64,000 nt of DNA from Imperialibacter sp040222385 (GTDB taxonomy: Bacteria > Bacteroidota > Bacteroidia > Cytophagales > Cyclobacteriaceae), in the NCBI RefSeq assembly GCF_040222385.1, contig NZ_JAVKDF010000053.1, positions 73,689 to 137,688 on the forward strand, written 5' to 3'. Below the pieces are notes generated by a model. The model did no database searches. It saw only the letters and a list, made by a program, of their open reading frames with translations, and was not told the DNA's origin. The first letter of the stretch is position 1, and every line of letters starts with the position of its first letter. Positions 1-8,024 of this stretch are shown piece by piece. A program made the translations under genes and the position numbers.

Positions 1-124
1 TCTGCTCAAAGCCATCAAAGAAGACCTTGACCTCAGCGACCATTTGGACGATGCTGTTAATAGTTTGCGCATTGTGTTGGCGGCCGATGAGAGTTTTAGG
101 ACAGGGAAGACGGTGGAGTTGTAG
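1..124 (+). CDS. Gfo/Idh/MocA family oxidoreductase, C-terminal end (partial)
   Basis: An open frame enters from the left edge (frame starting at base 2) and stops at a TAG at 122-124. The last 40 residues include SLRIVLAADES and a terminal RTGKTVEL. This is the characteristic end of NAD(P)-dependent Gfo/Idh/MocA sugar or inositol dehydrogenases, where the final helix reads like SLRIVLAAYESARTGR. Only the tail is visible, so the substrate and the Rossmann domain cannot be judged. The match to the family ending is good but short. Confidence 0.7.
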   Translation, partial: LLKAIKEDLDLSDHLDDAVNSLRIVLAADESFRTGKTVEL

Positions 125-206
125 GGGACAGGTATCGAATTGTCAGTATTTCTACATACCCTTCCGAACATATCGAAGAGGTGAATAAATTAATTGTTAT
201 AGCAAC

Positions 207-947
207 ATGCCAAGTATCGTTTGGAACAGAGAGCCCCAAGAGGCAATGGATAATCCTTATGAGTACGGAGCTCAAGAGCAGTTTCAAAAAGAGGCGGAAA
301 GGCTAACCAAAGAGCTTTTGGTGGTGCTCGGAGAAAGGAATGGTGAATTTAGCCTTGAAGAAACGACCTCCCGAAAAGCGGTATGGATGCTATTTATTGA
401 TGCGCTTGTTACATGCATTGATATTGTTGAATGTCTTAGAGTCAAACGACATCGACTAGTAGGTAAGCTTTTAAGAGATTTGGACGAATCAATTGACCTA
501 GCCTTTCTATTCAATACAAATTCAAGCGCTGGGGATAAATTACTAACTAAGTGGTATAATGATGAAATTATCCCCCATCGTGAATATCGTAAGTTTATTA
601 AAAGTGAAATCGATGACGACCTGTCAAAGGTCCTAAGCGAACTCTATTCCATGATGTCTAAACATGCTCACGGCACCTACAAGGTATTATTGTACAGTTA
701 CATACTGAGAGGAAAGAAAATGTTGGTGCATGATAGTAAATATGAAAGTGGGATACTTGTTCATCCGAAAACAATAGCGATGTATTACACCTTGGTGGCA
801 CACTACCTAAAAAAGTTAGCGAACGGATTGAGAACGTCTGGATTGATTGAGGAAAATATAATTAATTCTATTTGGAAATCTTCACTTGATGAGGCTACTG
901 TCCCACGCAGGTTTGAAATCAAGAAGAAAAAAGGCCTCGACAATTAA
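207..947 (+). CDS. Hypothetical protein, AT-rich orphan
   Basis: I do not recognise this 246-residue soluble protein. It has no signal peptide or membrane segment and looks largely helical. A charged N-terminal helix is followed by an RDLDES segment near residue 92 and a histidine-containing SKHAHGTY motif near 150. The arrangement of an R..DE motif followed by a conserved-looking H-x-H is loosely like DUF5677-type proteins, but this is only a resemblance. An internal ATG at 246, preceded by AAGAGG, is a credible alternative start (233 residues). Base composition is clearly more AT-rich than the flanking genes, which suggests acquisition by transfer. It ends 7 bp from the convergent CBM9-like gene. 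Confidence 0.6.
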   Translation: MPSIVWNREPQEAMDNPYEYGAQEQFQKEAERLTKELLVVLGERNGEFSLEETTSRKAVWMLFIDALVTCIDIVECLRVKRHRLVGKLLRDLDESIDLAFLFNTNSSAGDKLLTKWYNDEIIPHREYRKFIKSEIDDDLSKVLSELYSMMSKHAHGTYKVLLYSYILRGKKMLVHDSKYESGILVHPKTIAMYYTLVAHYLKKLANGLRTSGLIEENIINSIWKSSLDEATVPRRFEIKKKKGLDN

Positions 948-954
948 TTCTTAG

Positions 955-1656
955 TCACTCAAACTCAAAAGTCCCGTACATCTCATAATCATGGAAATTG
1001 GTGCGGATAGGCTGCCATTCCCAGCGGGTTGCCTTGCCGCTGTCGTAGTCGAGGCGGTACATGTTGGCTCTCCATTTCGTGCCACTTGTTGGAGGCACAT
1101 TCTGTAGCGGGTTCAATAGCACATAGGGAATAAAAAACTGGGCTGTCCAGGCTTTTACGTCAGCTCCGCTTCGTTTTGGGCCACCTTCCACGGTTGTTAC
1201 GTGCTTGGTTCTTCGTTCGTTGAAATAGTGCCAGGGCCTCCAGCCGAGGAATTTACCACCGTAGTTGGGCACAAGAATAGGTAGCTCGTAATTGAGAGGA
1301 GAAAGCTCATATTCGAAGTAAATAGGGCTTTTTTCATCAGTCCAGAGAAACACTTCTACCACATCTTCCTTGAACAAATCATCGAAATCCTGGGTCATGG
1401 TGGCGGTGAGCCTATTGTCTTCGCAGTGAAACAGGAAGTAGATGCCAGTTTCAGAGTACAAGACCTTGGCTTTGGTGTTATAGGTCACTCCGTTATCGCT
1501 TCTCTGAGGTATTTCTACCCAGCTGGCAGCGTCCCAGGTTTTGTCGGGTGTTTCTTTTACATCGAAGTCGGCCACCTTTTTGATGGTCAGGCTTCCGGGA
1601 GTTTGGGCGATGGCAGCGAGGGGCATAAGTATAAGTAGGGTGTAGAGTAGTTTCAT
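955..1656 (-). CDS. Secreted carbohydrate-binding family 9-like protein
   Basis: The ATG at 1656 is preferred over one 17 codons upstream because it opens directly into a signal peptide (MKLLYTLLILMPLAAIAQ). The mature part is a single beta-rich domain of about 215 residues. It has the CBM9-like pattern: a KTWDAASW start, YFLFHCEDN strand, a DDLFKEDVVEVFLW segment and the ending YRLDYDSGKATRWEWQP. In this family the domain binds sugars or acts as a stand-alone outer-surface protein; no catalytic residues are expected. Export is likely to the periplasm or surface. It lies downstream of clpP in the same direction but is separated by a strong hairpin, so it is probably a separate unit. Confidence 0.8.
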   Translation of the reverse strand: MKLLYTLLILMPLAAIAQTPGSLTIKKVADFDVKETPDKTWDAASWVEIPQRSDNGVTYNTKAKVLYSETGIYFLFHCEDNRLTATMTQDFDDLFKEDVVEVFLWTDEKSPIYFEYELSPLNYELPILVPNYGGKFLGWRPWHYFNERRTKHVTTVEGGPKRSGADVKAWTAQFFIPYVLLNPLQNVPPTSGTKWRANMYRLDYDSGKATRWEWQPIRTNFHDYEMYGTFEFE

Positions 1657-1697
1657 AAGGTAAGCGGGTTGGGAAAGTAATATAGGGAGAGATGCGG

Positions 1698-1731
1698 AAC
1701 CCTCCAAGGGGTTTGAAACCCTTGGAGGGTT
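1698..1731. terminator. 13-bp perfect hairpin after clpP
   Basis: AACCCTCCAAGGG at 1698-1710 pairs exactly with CCCTTGGAGGGTT at 1719-1731 around an 8-nt loop. It begins 9 nt beyond the clpP stop codon (minus strand), where a terminator is expected. There is no U-tract on either side, so it may instead be a dispersed palindromic repeat. Confidence 0.6.
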
Positions 1732-1739
1732 ATTGGAAA

Positions 1740-2390
1740 CTATTTGGCGGATGCCAGGCTTACTTTAAGACCCTCTTTTTCCAGTACGACGATATCGTCT
1801 GTGCTGCCGAGTACCTCGTCGATGATGCCGTAGGACTTGGCTTCCAGTACATTGAGGTATTTGTCACGGTGGAAAAAGGCCTCAATTTCCTCCCAGCTAT
1901 GACCTGTATGTTTGCCCATCAGGTGAAAAAGCTGCGTTTGCAGTCTTTCTTGCTCCCGGGTAGCTATGCGCACGTCTTCGGTGTAGCCCTGAGCACCGCC
2001 GCCTGTGGGGTGCATGTGAATGGTGGAGTGGGGCAGGGCATAGCGCTTGCCTTTGGCTCCGGCGCACAATAGAGCTGTTCCCATGCTGGCCGTTACGCCC
2101 ACGGCGACTGTTGACACCGGTGCCTGTATCATCTGCATGGTGTCGTAAATGGCCAGACCTGCGTATACCACACCGCCGGGACTGTTGATATACAAATTGA
2201 TCGGTGATTTCTGGTCAATGCTGTTGAGGTAGAGCAGCTGGGCTACGACCAGGTTGGCCGATACGTCGTCCACTTTGGTGCCCAAAAAAACGATGCGCTC
2301 TTTGAGCAAAAGGCTGAATATGTCGTAGGCCCGTTCCCCACGGCTATTGTTGTCAATCACCATGGGAACCAGATTGGCTTGAATGTTCAT
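1740..2390 (-). CDS. clpP: ATP-dependent Clp protease proteolytic subunit (ClpP-like)
   Basis: This is a 216-residue serine peptidase of the ClpP family, which forms a double-heptamer chamber fed by a Clp/Hsp100 ATPase. The catalytic triad is readable by alignment to E. coli ClpP: Ser102 in GVTASMGTA, His127 in the IHMHPTGGG segment and Asp176 in HRDKYL. The INSPGG oxyanion/strand motif is at 69-73. Around the His the sequence departs from the usual MIHQP, so it may be a second, divergent ClpP. No clpX or tig gene is adjacent. It starts 1 bp after the upstream small gene, within a sigma factor operon, suggesting co-translation and possibly regulated proteolysis of a sigma-pathway component (inference). 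Confidence 0.93.
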   Translation of the reverse strand: MNIQANLVPMVIDNNSRGERAYDIFSLLLKERIVFLGTKVDDVSANLVVAQLLYLNSIDQKSPINLYINSPGGVVYAGLAIYDTMQMIQAPVSTVAVGVTASMGTALLCAGAKGKRYALPHSTIHMHPTGGGAQGYTEDVRIATREQERLQTQLFHLMGKHTGHSWEEIEAFFHRDKYLNVLEAKSYGIIDEVLGSTDDIVVLEKEGLKVSLASAK

Positions 2391-2391
2391 G

Positions 2392-2667
2392 TTATTGATC
2401 TTTATTGAAAATTTGATCGATCTCTCTTCGGAAATCTGTTTTGTCGGCAGCCTGGAAAAGCTTGCTGTCTATCATTTGTATCTCTTTTCTGAGCTGCTTT
2501 CTGCCATATAGCGTTACGACTTCCGAAATGATCTTTTGCAGCTTTACGCTGGCACTGAGCGATGGCTCCAAAAGCATCCTTGCTTCAAAAAGAAGAGTGG
2601 CGGCAATGCCCAGCTTCCCTTGCAGGTAGCTTTCTATTTGTGCTATTTCAGTCAGTGAAGTCCTCAT
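2392..2667 (-). CDS. Small uncharacterised protein of a sigma factor operon
   Basis: The gene encodes 91 residues, mostly helical and charged, with no signal peptide or transmembrane helix. A YGRKQLRKEI stretch near residue 54 is followed by a KLFQAADKTDFRREI helix. Its start overlaps the end of the ECF sigma factor gene by 20 bp and its stop is 1 bp before clpP, so the three are almost certainly translated together. The position directly after an ECF sigma gene is typical of anti-sigma factors, but the lack of a membrane segment would make it a cytoplasmic one. I do not recognise a family, and the function is not shown by the sequence. Confidence 0.75.
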   Translation of the reverse strand: MRTSLTEIAQIESYLQGKLGIAATLLFEARMLLEPSLSASVKLQKIISEVVTLYGRKQLRKEIQMIDSKLFQAADKTDFRREIDQIFNKDQ

Positions 2668-3217
2668 ATAGCCATCCTTTCGATTTTACTTCGTTTCTTA
2701 CCCTTTCCATGCATTTGTACTTCTGCACCGTAGCTGAGCGCTCGCTGCCGAACCCGAACCTAGTGGCAACCTGCTGTATGGAAAGGCGGTCGTAGTAGAA
2801 GCTTTTGAGCAGATCCAGGCATTTTTGCCCAGCATTCTCCAGCAAGGTGAGCAGCTTCCTGGCCGAAAGGTGCTCATTGTTCATGTCAGGCACGTCCATG
2901 GATTGCTCCCAGTCTTCGAAGCTGACCTCTCCACTCTTTGCTTTTGCTTTCCTGATCCACAAATGTTTGCATATTCCGAGCAGGTAGGCTTTGCGGGAAA
3001 TTTCAACGTGTAAATTGCCGCCAGCGAGTTTTTCATAAAAAAGGATCAGGGCATCCTGAAAAACGTCACGGGCGTCGTCCACGTCGCCGCCCATGCGATG
3101 CACAAACCTTGCTGCCGCTGGAAAAGCATCTTCGTAAAGTGCCTCAAAAAAGGCAGCCCTGTCGTCAAACAAAGTTTCCGCCGGACGCTTTCTTTGAAGA
3201 GTTGCAGTTGCTTCCAT
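2648..3217 (-). CDS. ECF-type RNA polymerase sigma factor
   Basis: This 189-residue protein has the two-domain ECF sigma architecture. A region 2 helix set (about residues 20-95) contains FFEALYEDAFPAAARFVHR and DDARDVFQDALILFYEKL. A region 4 helix-turn-helix (about 125-175) contains CLDLLKSFYYDRLSIQQVATRFGF and ends in RVRNEVK. It directs core RNA polymerase to an alternative promoter set. It is the first gene of a three-gene minus-strand operon (sigma, 91-residue protein, ClpP). No FecR-type transmembrane anti-sigma gene or SusC/TonB receptor follows, which separates it from the common polysaccharide-utilisation ECF factors of this phylum. Confidence 0.88.
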   Translation of the reverse strand: MEATATLQRKRPAETLFDDRAAFFEALYEDAFPAAARFVHRMGGDVDDARDVFQDALILFYEKLAGGNLHVEISRKAYLLGICKHLWIRKAKAKSGEVSFEDWEQSMDVPDMNNEHLSARKLLTLLENAGQKCLDLLKSFYYDRLSIQQVATRFGFGSERSATVQKYKCMERVRNEVKSKGWLYEDFTD

Positions 3218-3287
3218 GTGTTGGTTTTTACTATAAGTGCAGAAATGAGGGAGAATATCACCTCATAGATAGAAAAAAAGTCCCAGG

Positions 3288-5018
3288 TTACTCTTTCACT
3301 ACCCGAAAAGTGTAGCTGATTCCATTTTCCCTAAGCTTTAGTAAGTAAAGCCCCGCCGTAAGTTGGCTCACGTCAATTGATCTGCTGACCGGCTGAAACA
3401 ACAGGTTGCTGATGAAGCGCCCCTGCATGTCGAACGCCAGCACCTCGTCGTAATTTCCAGTGCCGCTGATAAACAGATTAGCGGAGCTTGGGTTGGGGAA
3501 AACTGTGATACGTTCGCTCAACTCGTTCTCGGCTGAAGTGACCGAATTGAGAACCTCTTCTACCAAAATATCAGAGATGCTTACATCTACTACCGATTTA
3601 CCCAGGTCAAATACCAATCTCGCCTGGTCGTCGGTGAGTTCGCTCATTGTGAAGGTAAAAATGAATCTCGTTTCTGTAGCCGATATGCTCACGCCATTGT
3701 ATCCACTGTATGCCGTCCACGGATCGCCGTTTTTGCCAGCGTAGAAGGTAGCAGCCCGGGCTTCGTCTGCTTTGGCGCTAAAGCCTATCTGGTAGGTTTT
3801 TCCTTTAGTCAAGGCAATGTCATTTTTTGTTAGCTGAATATGCCAGCTTTCGTTGCCACCACCAGATATTGCCACCGTAAGCTTATCACCTGCGTTGTCC
3901 AATAGTGAGGAAGCACCACCCTGATTCACGACAACCCAGCCGTCCCGGCTGGAACTAAAATCACTTTGGTACACAACTTTGGTGTTGACTTGGGTAGGCT
4001 CCGGCAAAGGGTTGTGCAGCAGAGCATCTACCAGAGGTTCTAGAAACGATTTGTTGGCAGGATCGTAAACCCCGAACCCTGCGCTGAATTCCCAATAGGC
4101 CCAGCTCATGCCCTGCGACTCAAACCAGCGGGCCAGGTAGGTCGTCCACCGAACCCGTGAGTCGATATCGGCCGTGCTAAAGGCACCAAACTCACCAACA
4201 TTGAATGGCAGGTTGCGTTCCTCAGCGAAAGCCTGGGCTACTTTGAATTCATTTACTATTGTCAACCGCTCGGCTTCTGTATCATTCCACTCAGTACCAA
4301 GCCATGCCTGGGTTTCGGGCCCTACCCAATCAGCGCCCTGATGGGTAAAATGGAAAGGGTTATAATAGTGGATGCTGAGAATGAGGTGATCGTCGTCTGG
4401 TACTTCCAATTGAGGAACGGCAGTAAGGCCACCGTACTCTGCCACACCCAATATCACGCTTCTTGTGGGATTACTTTTTCGGATTTCGGCCAGCGCTTTT
4501 GCAAAAAGATCGTTCCACAATGCTGGTGTTATCTCTCCATGTGGCTCGTTCAGTACTTCAAAGAGCACACTGTCCGGGTAGTCCTTGAAGTAGTCCGCTA
4601 TTTGATTCCATTGTGAAAGAAATCTGGGCTCTTCCCGTGTCACGTTCTCAAAAAGCGAATCGTGGTGGTGCATATTCACGATGATGTGCAGCTTGTATTT
4701 GAGCGCAGTATCGACCACCGCCTGTATCCTTTGCAGAAAGTCGACGTTGACTGTGTATGGTGCGTCCACCATGCTTCGTTCTGGCGTTTCCCAGCGGACG
4801 GGCAGCCTCACATGCTGAAAACCAAGGTCTGCTATTATTTTGAAGTACTCCGGCTGCCATGGGTTGCTCCAGGCATCTTCGGTAGGCGCCTCAAAGGAGT
4901 TGCCCATGTTGATGCCTCGACCGAGTCTGTCGTTGACATCAAAGGAAGAAGCTGTTTGGGCGAAAACACCTTGTGTGAAAAGTAGCCAAACGGCTGCCGG
5001 AAGCAGAAGCCTTTTCAT
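3288..5018 (-). CDS. Secreted GH5 endoglucanase with CBM and T9SS type A sorting domain
   Basis: The chosen ATG at 5018 opens a signal peptide (MKRLLLPAAVWLLFTQGVFAQ), giving 576 residues. A glycoside hydrolase family 5 barrel occupies about 25-335. It has GRGINMGNSFEAP at its start, the NMHHHDSLF segment, the acid/base Glu in FEVLNEPHGE (near 155) and the nucleophile Glu in NVGEFGAF (near 276). A CBM4/9-like beta-sandwich (about 350-490) follows. The last 80 residues begin with TVFPNPSS and end FRVVKE, a type A T9SS sorting domain. Activity is expected on cellulose or related beta-glucans at the cell surface. The ATG overlaps the stop of the upstream transporter gene (ATGA), implying coupled translation. 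Confidence 0.92.
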   Translation of the reverse strand: MKRLLLPAAVWLLFTQGVFAQTASSFDVNDRLGRGINMGNSFEAPTEDAWSNPWQPEYFKIIADLGFQHVRLPVRWETPERSMVDAPYTVNVDFLQRIQAVVDTALKYKLHIIVNMHHHDSLFENVTREEPRFLSQWNQIADYFKDYPDSVLFEVLNEPHGEITPALWNDLFAKALAEIRKSNPTRSVILGVAEYGGLTAVPQLEVPDDDHLILSIHYYNPFHFTHQGADWVGPETQAWLGTEWNDTEAERLTIVNEFKVAQAFAEERNLPFNVGEFGAFSTADIDSRVRWTTYLARWFESQGMSWAYWEFSAGFGVYDPANKSFLEPLVDALLHNPLPEPTQVNTKVVYQSDFSSSRDGWVVVNQGGASSLLDNAGDKLTVAISGGGNESWHIQLTKNDIALTKGKTYQIGFSAKADEARAATFYAGKNGDPWTAYSGYNGVSISATETRFIFTFTMSELTDDQARLVFDLGKSVVDVSISDILVEEVLNSVTSAENELSERITVFPNPSSANLFISGTGNYDEVLAFDMQGRFISNLLFQPVSRSIDVSQLTAGLYLLKLRENGISYTFRVVKE

Positions 5019-6103
5019 CTTGGATCTTCTTCGCCTGTTGGTTTGTCTCTCCACCAATTTGCCAGGATAGACCCCGTAATATTCATCAGTGAACCGAACA
5101 CAGAAGGGCCGAGGCCCATGGTCGCTACTTTTCCCATTCCCTGGGCAATTCCTGAAGCAAGCCCCCCATTTTGCATGCCTACCTCAAAGGCGATGGTTCT
5201 ACAGTCTCTTTCTGGTAATTTGATGGCTTTGCAAAGCTTGTAGCCAAGAAAGTAACCAGCTGTATTGTGTAGTAAAGCTGCAAAAACAAGTGTGACGCCA
5301 AAGGTGAGGAGAGCATCTCTACCTGAGGCAGTAATGATACTGATGATGATGGCTATGCCCGCCATTGACAAAAGTGGCATCGCTCTGTCTACCCAGGGTG
5401 CTTTTCCATGAAAAAGCTTGTTAAAGACCAGGCCGCCAATAATCGGGATGATCACAATTTTGACAATGCTCCACATCATTCCCCAGAATTCGATGGGAAC
5501 ATACTGCCCGGCAAGTAATTTCATCCACAAAGGGGTCATTAACGGCGCCAGCATGGTGGCTACGGCTGTCATTGTTACAGAAAGGGCCACATTGGCCTTG
5601 GCCAGGTAGGCCATTACGTTGCTGGCCAATCCGCTTGGAGCTGAGCCGATCAGTATAATGCCAGCGGCTATTTCTGAGGGAAAATTAAAAAGCTTGGCGA
5701 TCCCAAACCCCAGGAGGGGCATAATGGTAAACTGGCACAGCAAACCAACGCCAACTCCCTTCGGCATTTTGACGACTCCTTCAAAATCTTTGATACTCAT
5801 GGAAGTGCCCATGCCGAACATGATGATTTGTAGTAGAGGAACTATCAACGTGCCGAGCTTGAAGTCCCCGATTTGCTGAAACGGAGCAGGGTAGTACATG
5901 GCGGCAGCAACCGATGAAAAAATAACTACTGAGTAACTATAGCCTTTTGCTTTTTCACTTCCTCTGAATGCAAATGCCAACAACAGGAGGCCTATGATCA
6001 ACAACGGCCCGCTGATCGGGGAGTCAAGCCCAATACCGGTAATGGCAGCGGCGATTAATAATGCTAAAGCAATAAATAGGGTGTAGGTATATGTCTTTTT
6101 CAT
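5015..6103 (-). CDS. Bile acid:sodium symporter (BASS) family transporter
   Basis: This 362-residue polytopic inner-membrane protein has about nine to ten hydrophobic helices. The two crossed-helix signatures of the BASS/NTCP fold are present: GSAPSGLASN at 153-162 and EVGMQNGGLAS at 307-317. Family members move organic anions with sodium; known substrates include bile acids, pantoate and pyruvate. The true substrate here is unknown. The stop overlaps the GH5 start by 4 bp, so the two are one operon, an unusual pairing that hints at a substrate linked to plant or algal polymer breakdown. A 13-bp perfect hairpin ends 5 nt before its ATG and could affect expression. Confidence 0.9.
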   Translation of the reverse strand: MKKTYTYTLFIALALLIAAAITGIGLDSPISGPLLIIGLLLLAFAFRGSEKAKGYSYSVVIFSSVAAAMYYPAPFQQIGDFKLGTLIVPLLQIIMFGMGTSMSIKDFEGVVKMPKGVGVGLLCQFTIMPLLGFGIAKLFNFPSEIAAGIILIGSAPSGLASNVMAYLAKANVALSVTMTAVATMLAPLMTPLWMKLLAGQYVPIEFWGMMWSIVKIVIIPIIGGLVFNKLFHGKAPWVDRAMPLLSMAGIAIIISIITASGRDALLTFGVTLVFAALLHNTAGYFLGYKLCKAIKLPERDCRTIAFEVGMQNGGLASGIAQGMGKVATMGLGPSVFGSLMNITGSILANWWRDKPTGEEDPR

Positions 6104-6108
6104 AATGC

Positions 6109-6140
6109 AGAAATGGAATGAGTCAATTCATTCCATTTCT
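6109..6140. promoter_or_regulatory. 13-bp perfect palindrome abutting the transporter start
   Basis: AGAAATGGAATGA (6109-6121) and TCATTCCATTTCT (6128-6140) are exact reverse complements around a 6-nt spacer. The inner edge lies 5 nt upstream of the BASS ATG (minus strand). It could be an RNA hairpin masking the initiation region, an operator, or the terminator of the upstream membrane-protein gene. There is no U-tract, which weakens the terminator reading. Confidence 0.55.
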
Positions 6141-6177
6141 AAGATGCTGCGTATTTATCAAAAAGCCAAAGAATTGC

Positions 6178-6936
6178 TTACAGCATGGTTAAATCATTTT
6201 GTAAACGGGATTGAATTCCTTCTTTCCTGAAAAGAAAGACTTGACGCAGTGACAAAACATGAAGAGAAAAGGCAAGGGGCACAAGTATACCAGGCAGCAA
6301 AACGAAAGGGAAATTTGCCACAATTTCATTTGCCGGATCGTTCATAAAAACCCGAAAAGGGGTTGGCATAGAGAGCACAGCAATAATAACAATATTGAAG
6401 AGCAGAATCAATCCGGCGATGTTCCAAAAAATGGCGGCAGTTGTTTTGAATCTGTTTCCTCCAAAGCAGAAAAAACCCGCTGGGATAGCTGTAAGCCCGA
6501 CCATGATGTCCCAGTTGCGCCCTTCAAAAGTCATTTGAACTGGCAGCAGATTTTGGATAAAGAGCATCCAAAGCAGTATTTCGACAGGTAAGCGGAAAGC
6601 TTGCAAATAGAAAAGCCAGGTGGGAGGTACTGCTTTCAGTACCTTGTCGAACCTCCCGAAAAGTGTGATAATGATGATTGACAGCATTGGCACCAGTGGC
6701 CCTATCAAAAGCCTTGGAGGAAGGGTTGCGAAATTCGAAAAGAACCCTGAAAGTGCGAGGTTGCTGACAGTGACGAGCCAAATGGAAACAATTAGGAGAA
6801 ATTTCCAATGTCCCCGGTAATCAAGGTGCATGTGAGACTTAACGGTTTTCGCAATGCCCCAGGTAACCAGTCCGATACAAACAGCTGACAATACCACAAA
6901 ATCGACAGCAGTGAAGACAAAAAATGATGTTTTCAT
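6178..6936 (-). CDS. Hypothetical multi-pass membrane protein
   Basis: I do not recognise the family. The 252-residue product is dominated by hydrophobic helices (roughly six or seven), separated by short charged loops such as KTVKSHMHLDYRGH near residue 32 and LFGRFDKVLKAVPP near 91. The C-terminal tail is cytoplasmic-looking and basic. An inner-membrane location is clear but no catalytic or transport motif is. It is divergent in function from the BASS gene downstream, with 74 bp between them. The AraC-type regulator gene lies just upstream in the same direction (87 bp gap), so co-regulation by it is plausible. Confidence 0.7.
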   Translation of the reverse strand: MKTSFFVFTAVDFVVLSAVCIGLVTWGIAKTVKSHMHLDYRGHWKFLLIVSIWLVTVSNLALSGFFSNFATLPPRLLIGPLVPMLSIIIITLFGRFDKVLKAVPPTWLFYLQAFRLPVEILLWMLFIQNLLPVQMTFEGRNWDIMVGLTAIPAGFFCFGGNRFKTTAAIFWNIAGLILLFNIVIIAVLSMPTPFRVFMNDPANEIVANFPFVLLPGILVPLAFSLHVLSLRQVFLFRKEGIQSRLQNDLTML

Positions 6937-7023
6937 TAGTTAATTAATTTGATTATACGGCAAAAATAGAGTGTGTGATGGCCATGAGAGATGACCATTA
7001 TTGCTAAGTTTCTGGAAAGAAAA

Positions 7024-7968
7024 CTAAGTGAGAAAGCCCTTGCGATATTGGCTTGGGTAGGCCCCAAAACGCTGGAAAAACAAGCGACTGAAGCTGGTGG
7101 CGTTCTCAAACCCCAGTTCAATAGCGATTTGGTTGATAGGTATGCTTTTCGATTTGAGCAGAGACGATGCTTTTTGCAACCTCAGTTGCTGAAGGTATTG
7201 ATAAGGGGAACAACCGAAGCTCACCTTAAATAGCCGCAAAAAGTGGTATTTTGAAAGAAAAGCTTCATCAGCCAGCTTTTGGAGGTCAATCGTCTCTCCC
7301 TGATGGCTGTGAAGGTAATCAAGCGAATAGGAGAGTCGGCGATGAAGCTCAATCCGGGTAGAAGCTTTGGCGGCCGGTAGTTTCTGAACTTCCCGGAGTA
7401 TTTGCCGGTGCTGACAAAGCAGGTACACCATCAACTGGTAGTTGTACTCGTCTAGCTTCAGGTTGCTCAAACAGCCATTTTTAAAGTCTGTGTAAAGCTG
7501 TTTTGTAATGCTCGCAAGAGCAGCATCTTTTTTGTAAAGTCGGTTGGCAAACCCAATGCTTTCTGCCGTCAGCCCGTATGAGTCATTGAGGATTTGATCT
7601 GCTGGTGAAATCAGCCCTGATAAAACTTGGTGTGAAAGATCTTCACCCAGATGGATATTGAGGGTTTCGGCGGGCTGGTTTGGCTCCACAGTCAGCGTAT
7701 ATTCCTGATTCTTGTTGGTAACGTAGAAAAAGTCGTCACTAATTGTGGCGGTAGGCCCGCCTGTCGAGCAATAGCTGGTGCCACTTATATTCATGAAAAT
7801 AGAGATAGGCCCCTGCACGTCCGGCCGATAGACAGACGAAGCAGTGGCGTTAATGATGCAATTGGGCCACTTGGGTTTGATTAGCTTTCCTGACGCATCG
7901 GTCAATTTGATCTGCCCCGACACCATCGATTTTAGCCATTTAATATCAGGGAAATCTGATCGAATCAT
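7024..7968 (-). CDS. AraC family transcriptional regulator
   Basis: The 314-residue protein ends in a typical AraC/XylS double helix-turn-helix of about 100 residues. The first HTH contains LQKLADEAFLSKYHFLRLFK. The second contains INQIAIELGFENATSFSRLFFQRFG, followed by YPSQYRK. The N-terminal 150 residues are a beta-rich sensing domain with CIINATASSVYRP and FFYVTNKNQEY segments, which I cannot assign to a ligand class. It likely activates nearby genes; the membrane protein downstream is the obvious candidate. Confidence 0.9.
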   Translation of the reverse strand: MIRSDFPDIKWLKSMVSGQIKLTDASGKLIKPKWPNCIINATASSVYRPDVQGPISIFMNISGTSYCSTGGPTATISDDFFYVTNKNQEYTLTVEPNQPAETLNIHLGEDLSHQVLSGLISPADQILNDSYGLTAESIGFANRLYKKDAALASITKQLYTDFKNGCLSNLKLDEYNYQLMVYLLCQHRQILREVQKLPAAKASTRIELHRRLSYSLDYLHSHQGETIDLQKLADEAFLSKYHFLRLFKVSFGCSPYQYLQQLRLQKASSLLKSKSIPINQIAIELGFENATSFSRLFFQRFGAYPSQYRKGFLT

Positions 7969-8024
7969 CTTTATTCACAGTGATTCAACAAAATACGAAT
8001 TTTGCGAAATAATAGTTTTGAGTG

